From the NCBI GenBank assembly GCA_016432725.1, contig JACJDG010000003.1, forward strand, positions 2,914,001-2,978,000: a stretch of DNA of 64,000 bases. The letters are read 5' to 3'. A program made the translations under genes and the position numbers. The DNA is from Streptomyces sp. DHE7-1 (GTDB taxonomy: Bacteria > Actinomycetota > Actinomycetes > Streptomycetales > Streptomycetaceae). Position 1 is the first letter of the stretch; each line of letters opens with the position of its first letter. The notes under the pieces were generated by a model. It was not told where the DNA came from. It worked only from the letters and a program-made list of their open reading frames with translations, and ran no database searches. Shown here in pieces: positions 1 through 8,774 of this stretch.

Positions 1-19
1 GCACACCGGAAGGTGAACG

Positions 20-1055
20 ATGAGCCACGCCCAGCCGCCCGAAGCACTCGGCGTCCGGCGCCCGACGCTGAACGCCGTGGCCGCTCGGGCCGGTGTCGGC
101 CGTGGCACGGTGTCCCGGGTGCTCAACGGCTCCCCCAGGTGAGCGAACGGGCCCGGGCGGCGGTGGAGCAGGCGATCGCCGAACTCGGCTACGTCCCCAA
201 CCGCGCCGCGCGCTCCCTGGCCACCGCCCGCACCGACGCCGTGGCCCTGGTCGTTCCGGAGGCCGAGAGCCGGCTGTTCGCGGAGCCGTACTTCTCGGGG
301 ATCATCAAGGGCGCCTCCGCCCGGCTCACCCACGCCGGCATGCAGTTGCTGCTGGTGCTCGCGCGGGACGGCAGGACACACCGGCGCCTGGCCTTGTACC
401 TGACCGCCCAGCGGGTGGACGGCGTCCTGATGGTGGCGGTCCACCGCGACGACACCCTCCCGGACCTGCTGGACGAACTGTCCGTGCCCACCGTGCTGGC
501 CGGGCGGCGCGGCGATCCGGAACCGCTCGGCCATGTCCGCGCGGACAACGGCGGCGGTGCCCGCAGCGCGGTCCAGCACCTGCTCGGCAGGGGGCGGCAC
601 ACGGTCGCCACCATCACCGGGCCCTGGACATGGACGCGGCCCGGACCAGGCTCGACGGCTACCGCGAGGCCCTGCGGACCGCGGGGGTCGCGGTGGACGA
701 GGAACTGATCGAGCCGGGCGACTTCACCGAGGAGGGCGGGCGCGCGGCGATGCATGAGCTGCTGCGCAGGCGCCCCGGGCTCGACGCGGTGTTCGCGGCC
801 TCCGACGTGATGGCCTCCGGGGCGGTGCTCGAACTGCGCGCCGCAGGCCGGCGGGTCCCGGACGACGTGGCCGTCGTCGGCTTCGACGACTCGATCGTGG
901 CGCGGCACATCGACCCTCCGCTGACCAGCGTCCGCCAGCCGATGGAGGAGATGGGGCGCGCCATGGCCGACCTGCTGCTGGACGAGATAGCGGGGCGGGC
1001 CGGCCGCCGCGAGGTGGTCCTGCCGACACGGCTGGTCGTGCGGGAGTCGGCCTGA
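20..1055 (+). CDS. LacI-family regulator, CebR-like (two apparent frameshifts)
   Basis: This is a cytoplasmic DNA-binding repressor of the LacI/GalR family. The ATG at 20 has a GGAAGG ribosome site six bases upstream and opens a helix-turn-helix (residues about 16-42, with AARAGVGRGTVSRVLNGSP). The periplasmic-binding-like sensor domain follows (PYFSGIIKGAS, VDGVLMVAVH, FDDSIVARHIDPPLTSVRQP). The reading frame shifts in the C run at 132-136 and again at 622-624; one missing C at each point restores the family sequence. A perfect CebR-type operator lies between this gene and the beta-glucosidase, so it is probably the cellobiose/cello-oligosaccharide repressor or a close paralogue. Family identity is firm; the ligand is inferred from the operator and neighbour. 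The usual cebEFG transporter genes are not next to it on the downstream side. Confidence 0.85.
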
Positions 1056-1254
1056 GCGACGGCGCCGCCGCGCGATGCGGCCGCGAGCCGTGAACCGGAA
1101 CCGGGCACGGGCCGGGAAACGGAATCGGGCACGGGCGGTGAAACGGAACCTGGAGGCGGGCCGCCGGGACGGAGCCCGGGCAGGCTCCGCGACGAGCCTG
1201 CCGCGAGCCGCGCGCCGGCTGTGAGAGCTCGTACCGGGACGGGTGGGGGCTTCC

Positions 1255-1274
1255 GCATGGGAGCGCTCCCATGC
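1255..1274. promoter_or_regulatory. CebR-type operator (cellobiose repressor site)
   Basis: The 14-bp palindrome TGGGAGCGCTCCCA occupies 1258-1271 and extends to a 20-bp perfect palindrome, GCATGGGAGCGCTCCCATGC. This matches the published Streptomyces CebR binding site exactly. It lies 35 bases upstream of the GH1 start codon, where a bound repressor would block the promoter. The CebR link is established knowledge; occupancy here is inferred. Confidence 0.9.
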
Positions 1275-1308
1275 ACAATGGGGCGCAGCCGATCCGGGGA
1301 GTCCCTCC

Positions 1309-2739
1309 ATGACAGAGCCCTTGCCGTCCGCGCCCTTCCCTCCCGCGTTCCTCTGGGGCGCCGCGACGTCCGCGTACCAGATCGAGGGCGCGGTGCGGGA
1401 GGACGGCCGAACTCCCTCGATCTGGGACACCTTCAGCCACACCCCCGGCAGGACCGCGGGCGGTGACACCGGTGACGTCGCCGTCGACCACTACCACCGC
1501 TACCGCGAGGACGTCGCGCTGATGGCGGACCTGGGCCTGACCGCCTACCGCTTCTCCGTCTCCTGGTCCCGGGTGCAGCCGACCGGCCGGGGCCCGGCGG
1601 TCCAGGTGGGCCTGGACTTCTACCGCCGCCTGGTGGACGAGCTGCTGGCGCACGGCATCAAACCGGCGATCACCCTCTACCACTGGGACCTGCCCCAGGA
1701 GCTGGAGGACGCCGGCGGCTGGCCGGAGCGGGACACCGCCCACCGGTTCGCCGAGTACGCGCGGCTGGTCGGCGAGGCGCTCGGCGACCGGGTGGATCAG
1801 TGGATCACCCTCAACGAGCCGTGGTGCAGCGCCTTCCTGGGCTACGGCTCCGGCGTGCACGCCCCCGGGCGCACCGACCCGGCGGCCGCCCTGCGCGCGG
1901 CCCACCACCTCAACCTGGCGCACGGCCTGGGGGCGGCGGCACTGCGGTCGGTGCTGCCGGCCCGCGGCGAGATCGCGCTCAGCCTGAACTCCTCGGTGGT
2001 GCGCCCGCTCTCCCAGAGCCCGGCCGATCTGGCGGCGGCCCGCCGGATCGACAACCTGGCCAACGGCGTCTTCCACGGTCCCGTCCTGCACGGCGCCTAC
2101 CCGGAGACCCTGTTCGCCGAGACCGCCCGGTCACCGACTGGTCGTTCGTACTGGACGGGGACCTGCGCGCGATCAGGTCGCCGCTGGACGCGCTGGGCCT
2201 GAACTACTACACCCCGACCCTGGTCTCCGCGGCGGACGGCAGGGCCGCGGGCCCGCGGGCGGACGGTCACGGCGCCGGAGAGCACTCCCCTGGCCGGCCG
2301 CCGACGACGTGCTGTTCCACCAGACGCCGGGCGAGCGGACCGAGATGGGCTGGACCGTGGACCCGACCGGGCTGCACGAACTGATCATGCGCTACTCGCG
2401 CGAGGCGCCGGGCCTGCCGCTGTACATCACGGAGAACGGCGCGGCCTACGACGACAAGCCCGACGCCGACGGCCGGGTGCACGACCCGAGCGCGTCGCCT
2501 ATCTGCACGGCCACCTGGCCGCGGTCCGCAGGGCCATCGCCGACGGCGCCGACGTCCGCGGCTACTACCTGTGGTCCCTGATGGACAACTTCGAGTGGGC
2601 GTACGGCTACGACAAGCGGTTCGGCGCGGTGTACGTGGACTACGCGACGCTGGAGCGCACCCCGAAGTCGAGCGCCCGCTGGTACGGCGAGGTGGCCCGG
2701 GCGGGGGCGCTGCCGGCGGCGGCGGAGCCGGCGGTCTGA
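1309..2739 (+). CDS. GH1 beta-glucosidase (three apparent frameshifts)
   Basis: This is a cytoplasmic family 1 glycoside hydrolase, expected to cleave cellobiose and related beta-glucosides to glucose. The N-terminus has the family opening [15 protein letters not shown]. The acid/base glutamate is in TLNEPW (about residue 170) and the nucleophile in [10 protein letters not shown] (about residue 376). The C-terminus has the [13 protein letters not shown] signature. A purine-rich GGGGAG ribosome site precedes the ATG. The frame slips at the C runs near 2126-2128, 2287-2290 and 2485-2487; one C added at each gives a continuous protein of about 477 residues, normal for the family. It has no signal peptide. 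The CebR operator directly upstream suggests a BglC-like role in cello-oligosaccharide use. Confidence 0.9.
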
Positions 2740-2771
2740 AGGACCGTCCGGCGGCCGGGACCGCCGGACGG

Positions 2772-2810
2772 CGTGGGCGCGGCACCCGGATAGGGGGTGC
2801 CGCGCCCACG
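2772..2810. terminator. Bidirectional hairpin terminator
   Basis: A perfect 16-bp inverted repeat (2772-2787 pairing with 2795-2810, arm CGTGGGCGCGGCACCC) has a seven-base loop. It lies between the convergent beta-glucosidase and chitinase genes, so it can serve both. Confidence 0.85.
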
Positions 2811-2829
2811 TCATGCCGTCGTGCCCCGC

Positions 2830-4295
2830 TCAGTTGAAGGCGCCGAAGGCCTTGGCGAAGGCGAACCTGTCCTGGGTGACGGAGCTGCAGGTGGCGTCGG
2901 CGGTGGGCTTGGTGCCTCCGTCGCACTGCTTGTCGCGGGTCGCGGACCACATGGAGAGCCAGCCGAGGCCCTTGGACTTGGCGAAGTCCACGAGCTGGGT
3001 GGCGTCGTCGACCTTGAAGACCTCGGTGGAGACGTCGTTGACACCGATCATCGGGGTGACCGCGACCGCCTTCCAGGCGGCCGGGTCGGACAGCCCCAGC
3101 ACGCTCTTGACCTGGGCCTGGGTGGCGGTGGCGGCCTGCACGGCGTAGGTGCCCATGTCACCGCTGTACGCGGGCCCGTAGTCCATCGCCATGATGTTGA
3201 CGGTTTCGATCCTGACACCGTTCGACTTGGCGTCGGCCAGGAGGTTCACGCCGTCCTGGGTCAGTCCCTCGGGCATCACCGGCAGGGTGAAGGAGACGTC
3301 CAGGTCCGGGTGCTGGGCCTGGAGCTTGGCGATGGCCCGGGCCCGGCGGGTGTTGGCCGCGGTGTCGGGCAGCGCGCCGCCCTCGACGTCGAAGTCGACC
3401 TTGGTCAGCTTGAAGGCGTCCACGGCCTTGCCGTACGCGGTCGCCAGGGCGTCCGCCGAGGAGCAGGTGGTGGCCAGCTCCGAGCCGGAGGCGCCGCCGA
3501 AGGAGACCCGGACGTCACCGCCCTTGGCGCGCAGGGAGCCTATCTGCGCGGCCACCGCGTCGCCGGTGAGGTCGGTGACACCGCCCCACTTGGGAGTGCA
3601 GCCGCCGCCGTCGGTGACGAAGGCGAGGTTGAAGTTCTTCACGCCGGTCGCGTCGGCCGCGGCGAGGAGGTCGAAGGCCGGGTAGAGGGAGGTGTCCACG
3701 TAGGGGGCGAAGCCGGCCGAGGCGGTGGTGCCGGTGCCCGTGCTCTGCGAGGGGGTCGGGGTCGCGCTCGGGGCCGGCGTGGTGCTCTGGCTCGGCGTGG
3801 CGCTCTGGCTCGGCGTGGCGCCGGGGTCGGGGTCCGGGTCGGGCGGCCGCTCGGCTCGGGGGTGGCGCCGTCGTCCGCGGAACACCGCGCGTTGTCGACC
3901 CGGCAGCCCGTCGGGTCGCCCGTGCCGTTGACCACGAAGCCGACGGTGACCGACTTGCCGACGGCCAGGCCCTCGGTGTCCCACTTCGCGGGCTTCACGG
4001 TCACGTGCTGACCGCTGACGCCGGCCTCGGCGTTCCACAGGGAACCGAGCTTCGCGCCCGCGGGCAGGTCGAACTCCAGCGTCCAGGTCTTCTCCGTCCG
4101 GCCGCTGTTGTTGGTGACGACGTACCGCGCGGAGTAGCCCGTCGACCAGTCGCTGGTCCTGGTGTACGCGGCGTTGACCCCGGCCGCGTTCGCCGTACCG
4201 GTGAGCAGGAGGGCGCCGCCACCGATCACCGCCGCGGCCACCACGGAGCCGATCGCCTTGTTCCTGCCACTGATCCTGCGCCGGTGCGTGCTCAT
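2830..4295 (-). CDS. Secreted GH18 chitinase with CBM2 module (one apparent frameshift)
   Basis: This is an extracellular chitinase. The N-terminal signal peptide (RRRISGRNKA, a hydrophobic run, then TANAAG) should be cleaved near residue 37. A family 2 carbohydrate-binding module (about residues 38-140, with DWSTGYSARY, LWNAEAGV and a Cys pair) comes next. A Thr/Pro/Ser linker then leads to a GH18 barrel of about 300 residues. The catalytic signature is VDFDVEGG (DxDxE). SFGGASG and MAMDYGPAYSGDMG are also typical of the ChiC-like subgroup. The frame changes inside the repetitive linker near 3845, in a G/C-rich run, and one base restores both ends. A DasR-like site lies about 140 bp upstream of the start. 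It converges with the beta-glucosidase across a strong terminator. Confidence 0.9.
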
Positions 4296-4431
4296 GCGCG
4301 TGCCTGCCTTCGCTGTTCACGGGGGTGGGGTGCGGCAGCACGCTAGCGAGCCGGAAACGGGCAAACGGGCCGATGGGGACGGCCGTCGCGGTCCTTAGGG
4401 TGCGCTTAAGGAAGGGATCGGGGACGGTTAA

Positions 4432-4443
4432 AGGTCGAGACCA
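4432..4443. promoter_or_regulatory. DasR-responsive element (dre)-like site
   Basis: AGGTCGAGACCA matches 10 of 12 positions of the DasR core TGGTCTAGACCA and keeps most of the dyad symmetry. It lies 137-148 bp upstream of the chitinase start, within the intergenic space next to the histidine kinase stop. DasR control of chitinase genes by GlcNAc-derived signals is established in Streptomyces; binding at this copy is inferred. Confidence 0.6.
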
Positions 4444-4469
4444 ATCCGTGGTCCGGTGCGAACGGAGCG

Positions 4470-5846
4470 TCAGCGGGCGCCCGCCGTCCGGCGGCGTCGG
4501 CGCACACTCCCCCGGTGTCCCCGGCCGGCGGGCTTCCGGCCGTCGAGCTGGAACCAGATCCGCACCTCGGTCCCGCCCAGCACCGAGGAGCCGATGCGCA
4601 CGTCACCGCCGGTGGCCTCGGCGAGGCGGCGCACGATGTCCAGGCCGAGCCCGGTCGAGCCCGCGCTGCCGGAGCCGCGGCCGCGGGCCATCGCCGCGTC
4701 GGGGTCGGGTATGCCGGGGCCCGCGTCGGAGATCAGCACGATCACCGCGTCCTCCGCGTTGTGCACGTCGACCGCGAAGGCGGTGCCCTCGGACGTGTGC
4801 CGGAAGACGTTGCCGAGCAGTGCGTCGAGGGCGGCGGCCAGATCGGCGCGGGCCACGGGTATGCGCACCGGCCGCTCGACCCCGGCCACCCGCCACTTGC
4901 GGCCCTCGTCCTCCGCCAGCGCGGACCAGAACTCCATCCGCTCGCGCACCACTTCGGCCGCGTCGCAGCCGGCGCCCGGACCGGCGGCCACCGTCTGCGG
5001 CTTGGCCTCCCGGGCGGTGCGGATGATGGTGTCGACCTCGCCCTCCAGCTGGGCCACGGCCGCCCGGGTCTGCTCGGCGGCGGCCCCGGCGCCGAGGGAG
5101 GCCGCGTTCAGCCGGAGCACGGTCAGCGGGGTGCGCAGCCGGTGCGACAGGTCGGCCGCCAGCTCGCGCTCGTTGGCCAGCAGTTGTACGACCTGGTCGG
5201 CCATGGAGTTGAACGCGACCGCCGCGAACCGCAGTTCGGCCGGCCCGTCCTCCGGCACCCGGGCCCCCAGATTGCCCTCGCCGAGCTCGTGCGCGCTCTC
5301 GACCAGCCGTTGGGCGGGCCGCACCACGCGCACCCCGAGCCGGTCGGCGACCGCGACCGAGCCGACGATCAGCGCGAGGCCGACCGCCGCGAGCACCGCC
5401 CAGGCCGTGCCGACGCCGTTGCTCGTCTCGGACTCGGGCACGTACACCTCGACGACCGCGATCGCGCCGGAGCCGAGCGCGACCGGCTGCAGCAGCGTGG
5501 AGCCGCCGGAGACGGAGGTGGTGGAGGCGCGGCCCAGTTTCCGGACGGCGGCGATGTCCTCGCCGGCGGCGCGCTGCCGGCCGAGGTCCAGCGCTCCGCG
5601 GCGGCCGTCGGCGGGCAGGTGCACGGCCATCCCGGAGTCGGCGCCCGCCGAGGCCACCACCCGTTCCAGCTTGTCCCGGTCGGTGGTGATGGACAGCGCG
5701 GGGGCGACCGCGGCGGCCTCCCGTTCGGCGTTGGAGAACGCCCGGTCGCGGGCCATCTCCTTCACGACCAGCCCGAGGGGTACCGCGAAGGCGATCACGA
5801 CCATGGTGGTGACCGCCAGGCACACCTTGACCAGAGCCCATCTCAT
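4470..5846 (-). CDS. Two-component sensor histidine kinase
   Basis: This is a membrane histidine kinase of 458 residues. The N-terminal transmembrane helix (about residues 5-28) is followed by a short extracytoplasmic region of about 120 residues and a second helix (AWAVLAAVGLALIVGSVAVA). A HAMP segment, the dimerisation/phosphoacceptor helix with LSHRLRTPLTVLRL, and a catalytic ATPase domain come next. The ATPase domain has an atypical N box (ALLGNVFRHT), a G1 box (ISDAGPGIP) and a G2 box (GSTGLGLDIV). The start codon overlaps the stop of the response regulator gene (ATGA), so the two are co-transcribed and probably form a cognate pair. The signal sensed is unknown. The C-terminal tail (about 20 residues) is Arg-rich. 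Confidence 0.93.
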   Translation of the reverse strand: MRWALVKVCLAVTTMVVIAFAVPLGLVVKEMARDRAFSNAEREAAAVAPALSITTDRDKLERVVASAGADSGMAVHLPADGRRGALDLGRQRAAGEDIAAVRKLGRASTTSVSGGSTLLQPVALGSGAIAVVEVYVPESETSNGVGTAWAVLAAVGLALIVGSVAVADRLGVRVVRPAQRLVESAHELGEGNLGARVPEDGPAELRFAAVAFNSMADQVVQLLANERELAADLSHRLRTPLTVLRLNAASLGAGAAAEQTRAAVAQLEGEVDTIIRTAREAKPQTVAAGPGAGCDAAEVVRERMEFWSALAEDEGRKWRVAGVERPVRIPVARADLAAALDALLGNVFRHTSEGTAFAVDVHNAEDAVIVLISDAGPGIPDPDAAMARGRGSGSAGSTGLGLDIVRRLAEATGGDVRIGSSVLGGTEVRIWFQLDGRKPAGRGHRGSVRRRRRTAGAR

Positions 5847-6550
5847 CGCGTCGGCTCCCCGTCCCCGGGCGGCTCCAGCTTCACGCCGACACCCCGGAGG
5901 GTGTGCAGATAGCGCGGGCGGGCCGCGGTCTCCCCCAGCTTCCGGCGCAGCCAGGACAGATGGACGTCGATCGTCTGGTCGTCGCCGTAGGACTGCTGCC
6001 AGACCTCGGCGAGGAGTTCCCTGCGGGCCACGACGACGCCGGGGCGGCCGGCGAGGAAGGCGAGCAGGTCGAACTCGCGGCGGGTCAGGTCGAGCCGGGT
6101 CCCGTCCAGTTCGGCCTGGCGGCGCAGCGGATCGACGGTGAGCCCGCCGACCCGTAGGACGCTGGAGGGCGGCGCCTCGCCGCCGGCGGCCCGGGCCCGG
6201 CGCAGCACGGCCGCCATGCGGGCCGACAGGTGCTCGACGGAGAACGGCTTGGTCAGGTAGTCGTCCGCCCCCGCGTTGAGCAGCCGGACGATCTCCGCCT
6301 CGTCGTCGCGCGCGGTGGCGACGATGACGGGCACGTCCGTGATGCCGCGCAGCATCTTCAGGGCCTCGGAGCCGTCCAGGTCGGGCAGTCCGAGGTCCAG
6401 GACGACCACGTCGAAACGGAGATGGGCGACCTCGCGCAGCGCCTCCAGTGCCGTGCCGACGCTGCGCACGGTGTGGGCGGCGTCGGTCAGGTGCCGGATG
6501 AGCGCCGAGCGCACGAACTGGTCGTCCTCGACCACGAGCACACTTGCCAT
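5843..6550 (-). CDS. OmpR/PhoB-family response regulator
   Basis: This is a two-domain DNA-binding response regulator of 235 residues. The receiver domain starts VLVVEDDQFVRSAL, carries the phospho-acceptor Asp in VVVLDLGLPDLDG and the conserved Lys in YLTKPF. The C-terminal winged helix has LTRREFDLLAFLAGRPG and TIDVHLSWLRRKLGE. It is the promoter-proximal gene of the pair with the histidine kinase, which begins inside its stop codon. A secreted-protein gene is transcribed divergently from about 90 bp away and is a plausible target, though nothing in the sequence proves that. Confidence 0.93.
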   Translation of the reverse strand: MASVLVVEDDQFVRSALIRHLTDAAHTVRSVGTALEALREVAHLRFDVVVLDLGLPDLDGSEALKMLRGITDVPVIVATARDDEAEIVRLLNAGADDYLTKPFSVEHLSARMAAVLRRARAAGGEAPPSSVLRVGGLTVDPLRRQAELDGTRLDLTRREFDLLAFLAGRPGVVVARRELLAEVWQQSYGDDQTIDVHLSWLRRKLGETAARPRYLHTLRGVGVKLEPPGDGEPTR

Positions 6551-6638
6551 GCGCCGCACCGTACGCCATGCGGCCGACGCCGGTGCCCGCCTGTGGATGA
6601 CCGGGGACGAGTGCGCACCGCGGTGCCCCTGGGGCAGT

Positions 6639-7166
6639 ATGGCCGCGATGCGCAGAGGACTCGTACACGTACTGGCCTGGCTGCTCGCCACGGGCGCGGC
6701 GGTCACGCTGTCGTGGTGGGGTGTGCACACGGTCATGGCCGGCACGGCCTACGACCCGCCGCGCGCCCTGCCGATCACGGCGGCCGACACCACCACGCGG
6801 GGCTCGAAGCCGGTGGGTTCGCCCACCGCCCGGCCGCCCCGGCCGAAGAGCCCGTCGGCCGGGCAGCCGGCCCGCACGCCCTCCCGGACCCCTTCCCGTA
6901 GCGCAGGTGCCTCCCCGTCCGCCTCCGCCGGCCCTACCGCTTCCGGCCGGGTCAAGGCCTACGGCACCGAAGGCGGCCGGGCGGTCTTCGACCTGGGCAC
7001 GGCCGACGCGACGCTCGTCTCGGCGACGCCGGGCACCGGCTGGTCGATGCAGGTGTGGAAGACGGAGAGCTGGATCCGGGTGGAGTTCAGCCGGGACGCC
7101 GACCGGGTGTCGGTGTTCTGCACCTGGCACGACGGTCCGCCGCGCGTCGAAGTGGGCACGTACTGA
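6639..7166 (+). CDS. Secreted or membrane-anchored protein, unknown function
   Basis: No family is recognised. The protein of about 175 residues has an N-terminal hydrophobic segment (LVHVLAWLLATGAAVTLSWW) acting as signal or anchor. A long Pro/Ser/Thr/Arg-rich linker follows (residues about 50-105). The compact C-terminal part of about 70 residues contains WSMQVWKTESWIRVEF and ends with a Cys/Trp-containing FCTWHDGPPRVEVG. Two in-frame ATGs are possible, 6639 and 6648; a GGGG motif precedes the first by four bases and the second by thirteen. It is divergent from the response regulator, which suggests control by or involvement with that two-component system. Confidence 0.75.
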   Translation: MAAMRRGLVHVLAWLLATGAAVTLSWWGVHTVMAGTAYDPPRALPITAADTTTRGSKPVGSPTARPPRPKSPSAGQPARTPSRTPSRSAGASPSASAGPTASGRVKAYGTEGGRAVFDLGTADATLVSATPGTGWSMQVWKTESWIRVEFSRDADRVSVFCTWHDGPPRVEVGTY

Positions 7167-7193
7167 GGGGCCGTGGGCAGGTCGGCCGGCCGG

Positions 7194-8063
7194 TCAGCGG
7201 AAGACCGAGGGCGGCGGGGCCGGGGAGGCCACCGCCGCCTCGTCCGTCACGGGGACGGCGCCGCCGGTGAAGTCGGTGAGCCGGCCGCCGTGTTCGACCC
7301 GGGCGGGGTGCGGGTCGGAGGCGGCGCGGCGGGTGAGTTCGGCGAGCGGCAGCGGCAGCCCGGAGGCGGCCAGGACGGCGTTGCCGAAGCGTTTGCCGCG
7401 CAGCACGGCCGGGTCCGCGATCAGCGCGAGTTCCGGGAAGCGGGCGGCGACGGTGGCTATCTGGCCGCGCAGGTGCGCGAGCGGCGGCCCGTCGGCGACG
7501 TTGGCGGCGTAGACACCGGACGGCTTGAGGACCCGGCGGACCTCGTCCAGGAACTCGGTGGAGGTGAGGTGGGCGGGGGTCCGGGCACCGCTGAAGACGT
7601 CGGCGATGATCAGGTCGGCCCAGCCGTCCGGGATCCTGCCCAGTCCCTCGCGGGCGTCCGTGGAGCGCACCCGTATCCGCGCGTTCGGGTCCAGCGGCAG
7701 CTCCCGCCGCACCAGTTGGACGAGGGCCGCGTCGCGCTCGACGACCTGCTGGGTGGAGCGCGGCCGGGTGGCGGCGACGTAGCGGGCGAGTGTGAGGGCG
7801 CCACCGCCCAGATGCACGGCCTGCACCGGCCGGCCGGGCGGCGCGGCGAGGTCGATGACATGACCGAGCCGGCGCTGGTACTCGAAGGAGAGGTACGCGG
7901 GGTCGTCCAGGTCCACGTGCGACTGGGGCGCCCCGTCGATCAGCAGCGTCCGGGCCCGGGGGCGGTCGGGGTCGGGCACGAGCTGTGCGAGCCCGCCGTC
8001 GACGGATTCCGTGACGGCCTGCGCGTCGGCCGGTCTGCGCCGGCTGGTTCTCGACCTGCCCAT
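7194..8063 (-). CDS. Spermidine synthase-like (SpeE-fold) protein
   Basis: This cytoplasmic protein of 289 residues has the Rossmann fold of spermidine synthases. A SAM-pocket glycine motif (VHLGGGALTLARY), an acidic ribose-binding strand (QVVERDAALVQLVRREL) and an IIADVFSGART loop are visible. The classical aminopropyltransferase motif would have GGGDGG and an Asp-rich gate loop. Here the glycine loop lacks the Asp, so true polyamine synthesis is doubtful, and a methyltransferase-like or non-catalytic role is possible. The gene converges with the secreted-protein gene, leaving 27 bp between their stops. Confidence 0.8.
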   Translation of the reverse strand: MGRSRTSRRRPADAQAVTESVDGGLAQLVPDPDRPRARTLLIDGAPQSHVDLDDPAYLSFEYQRRLGHVIDLAAPPGRPVQAVHLGGGALTLARYVAATRPRSTQQVVERDAALVQLVRRELPLDPNARIRVRSTDAREGLGRIPDGWADLIIADVFSGARTPAHLTSTEFLDEVRRVLKPSGVYAANVADGPPLAHLRGQIATVAARFPELALIADPAVLRGKRFGNAVLAASGLPLPLAELTRRAASDPHPARVEHGGRLTDFTGGAVPVTDEAAVASPAPPPSVFR

Positions 8064-8097
8064 GGGGCCATTTTCGCAGGCGTGCCGAGCGGGTGCC

Positions 8098-8508
8098 TCA
8101 CCGGCAGTTGTCGGCCGCCTCGATCATCCGGGCCGCCTCACCGAGGGCCCGGCGCAGCACCGCGGGATCGGTCGCGAGGTCGGCCTCGCCGGGCGGCAGC
8201 AGCCAGTCCGAGCCCTTCACCGGCGGCTCGGGGTTGAGCCTCAGTCCGCGTCCGTCGGTCTCCGTGCAGGTGCTGCCCGGCACGTCCCAGCAGGCGGCGG
8301 TGCCGGCGGGGACCAGGAAGCCGAGGGTGTCGCAGCCGTCGTCGTGCAGGACGGGACCCACGGTCTCCGGCGCGCCGCGTCGCAGGATGTCGACGGCCTC
8401 CAGCCCCTGACGGGCCGGCACCGTCACGAGGTCGCAGGTCGCGTCAACCCCCGACGCGGACGGTGGCGCGCCCGGTGTACAGGGATCGTTGCTCTGGCTG
8501 GTCGCCAT
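8098..8508 (-). CDS. Hypothetical protein, 136 aa
   Basis: No domain is recognised. The start chosen is the ATG at 8508 (MATSQSND). The protein contains several Cys residues (DPCTPG, ATCDL, DGCDTL, AACWDV, STCTE, ADNC), which may form disulfides or bind metal. It has no clear signal peptide or membrane segment. It ends 34 bp from the start of the spermidine-synthase-like gene on the same strand, so the two may be co-transcribed. A 266-bp intergenic region separates it from the divergent HTH/TPR regulator. Confidence 0.65.
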   Translation of the reverse strand: MATSQSNDPCTPGAPPSASGVDATCDLVTVPARQGLEAVDILRRGAPETVGPVLHDDGCDTLGFLVPAGTAACWDVPGSTCTETDGRGLRLNPEPPVKGSDWLLPPGEADLATDPAVLRRALGEAARMIEAADNCR

Positions 8509-8774
8509 GCCGGCCTCCACCACGCTGCACGTTTGCGGTCCGTGGAGTCCAACGCGCGAGCCCGTCAACGGCTACGGCGCAAGTGCGCCGCAAAGGATGG
8601 CAGTTCATGGCAGATCGTGGATGAGATATCCGTTTTGTAGCCAAACACTGCGTGGCGGGTCCGACACAGCGGGTACGTTCTTGCTCGCCGGAACCAGGGT
8701 GTCACACGGACAACTCAGCCCGAATCCAACTCGGATCCGGCTTGGTTCGACGGTTCGCACGAGAGGACCCGGCC

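Noticed and set aside
20..2739. Pseudogenisation of the LacI-beta-glucosidase pair
   Set aside because: All five frame breaks are single missing C bases in short runs, and every catalytic and DNA-binding motif is intact. The same pattern occurs across unrelated genes.
7194..8063. True spermidine synthase (speE)
   Set aside because: The glycine motif lacks the Asp of GGGDGG and the usual Asp-rich catalytic loop is not apparent, so no speE symbol is given.
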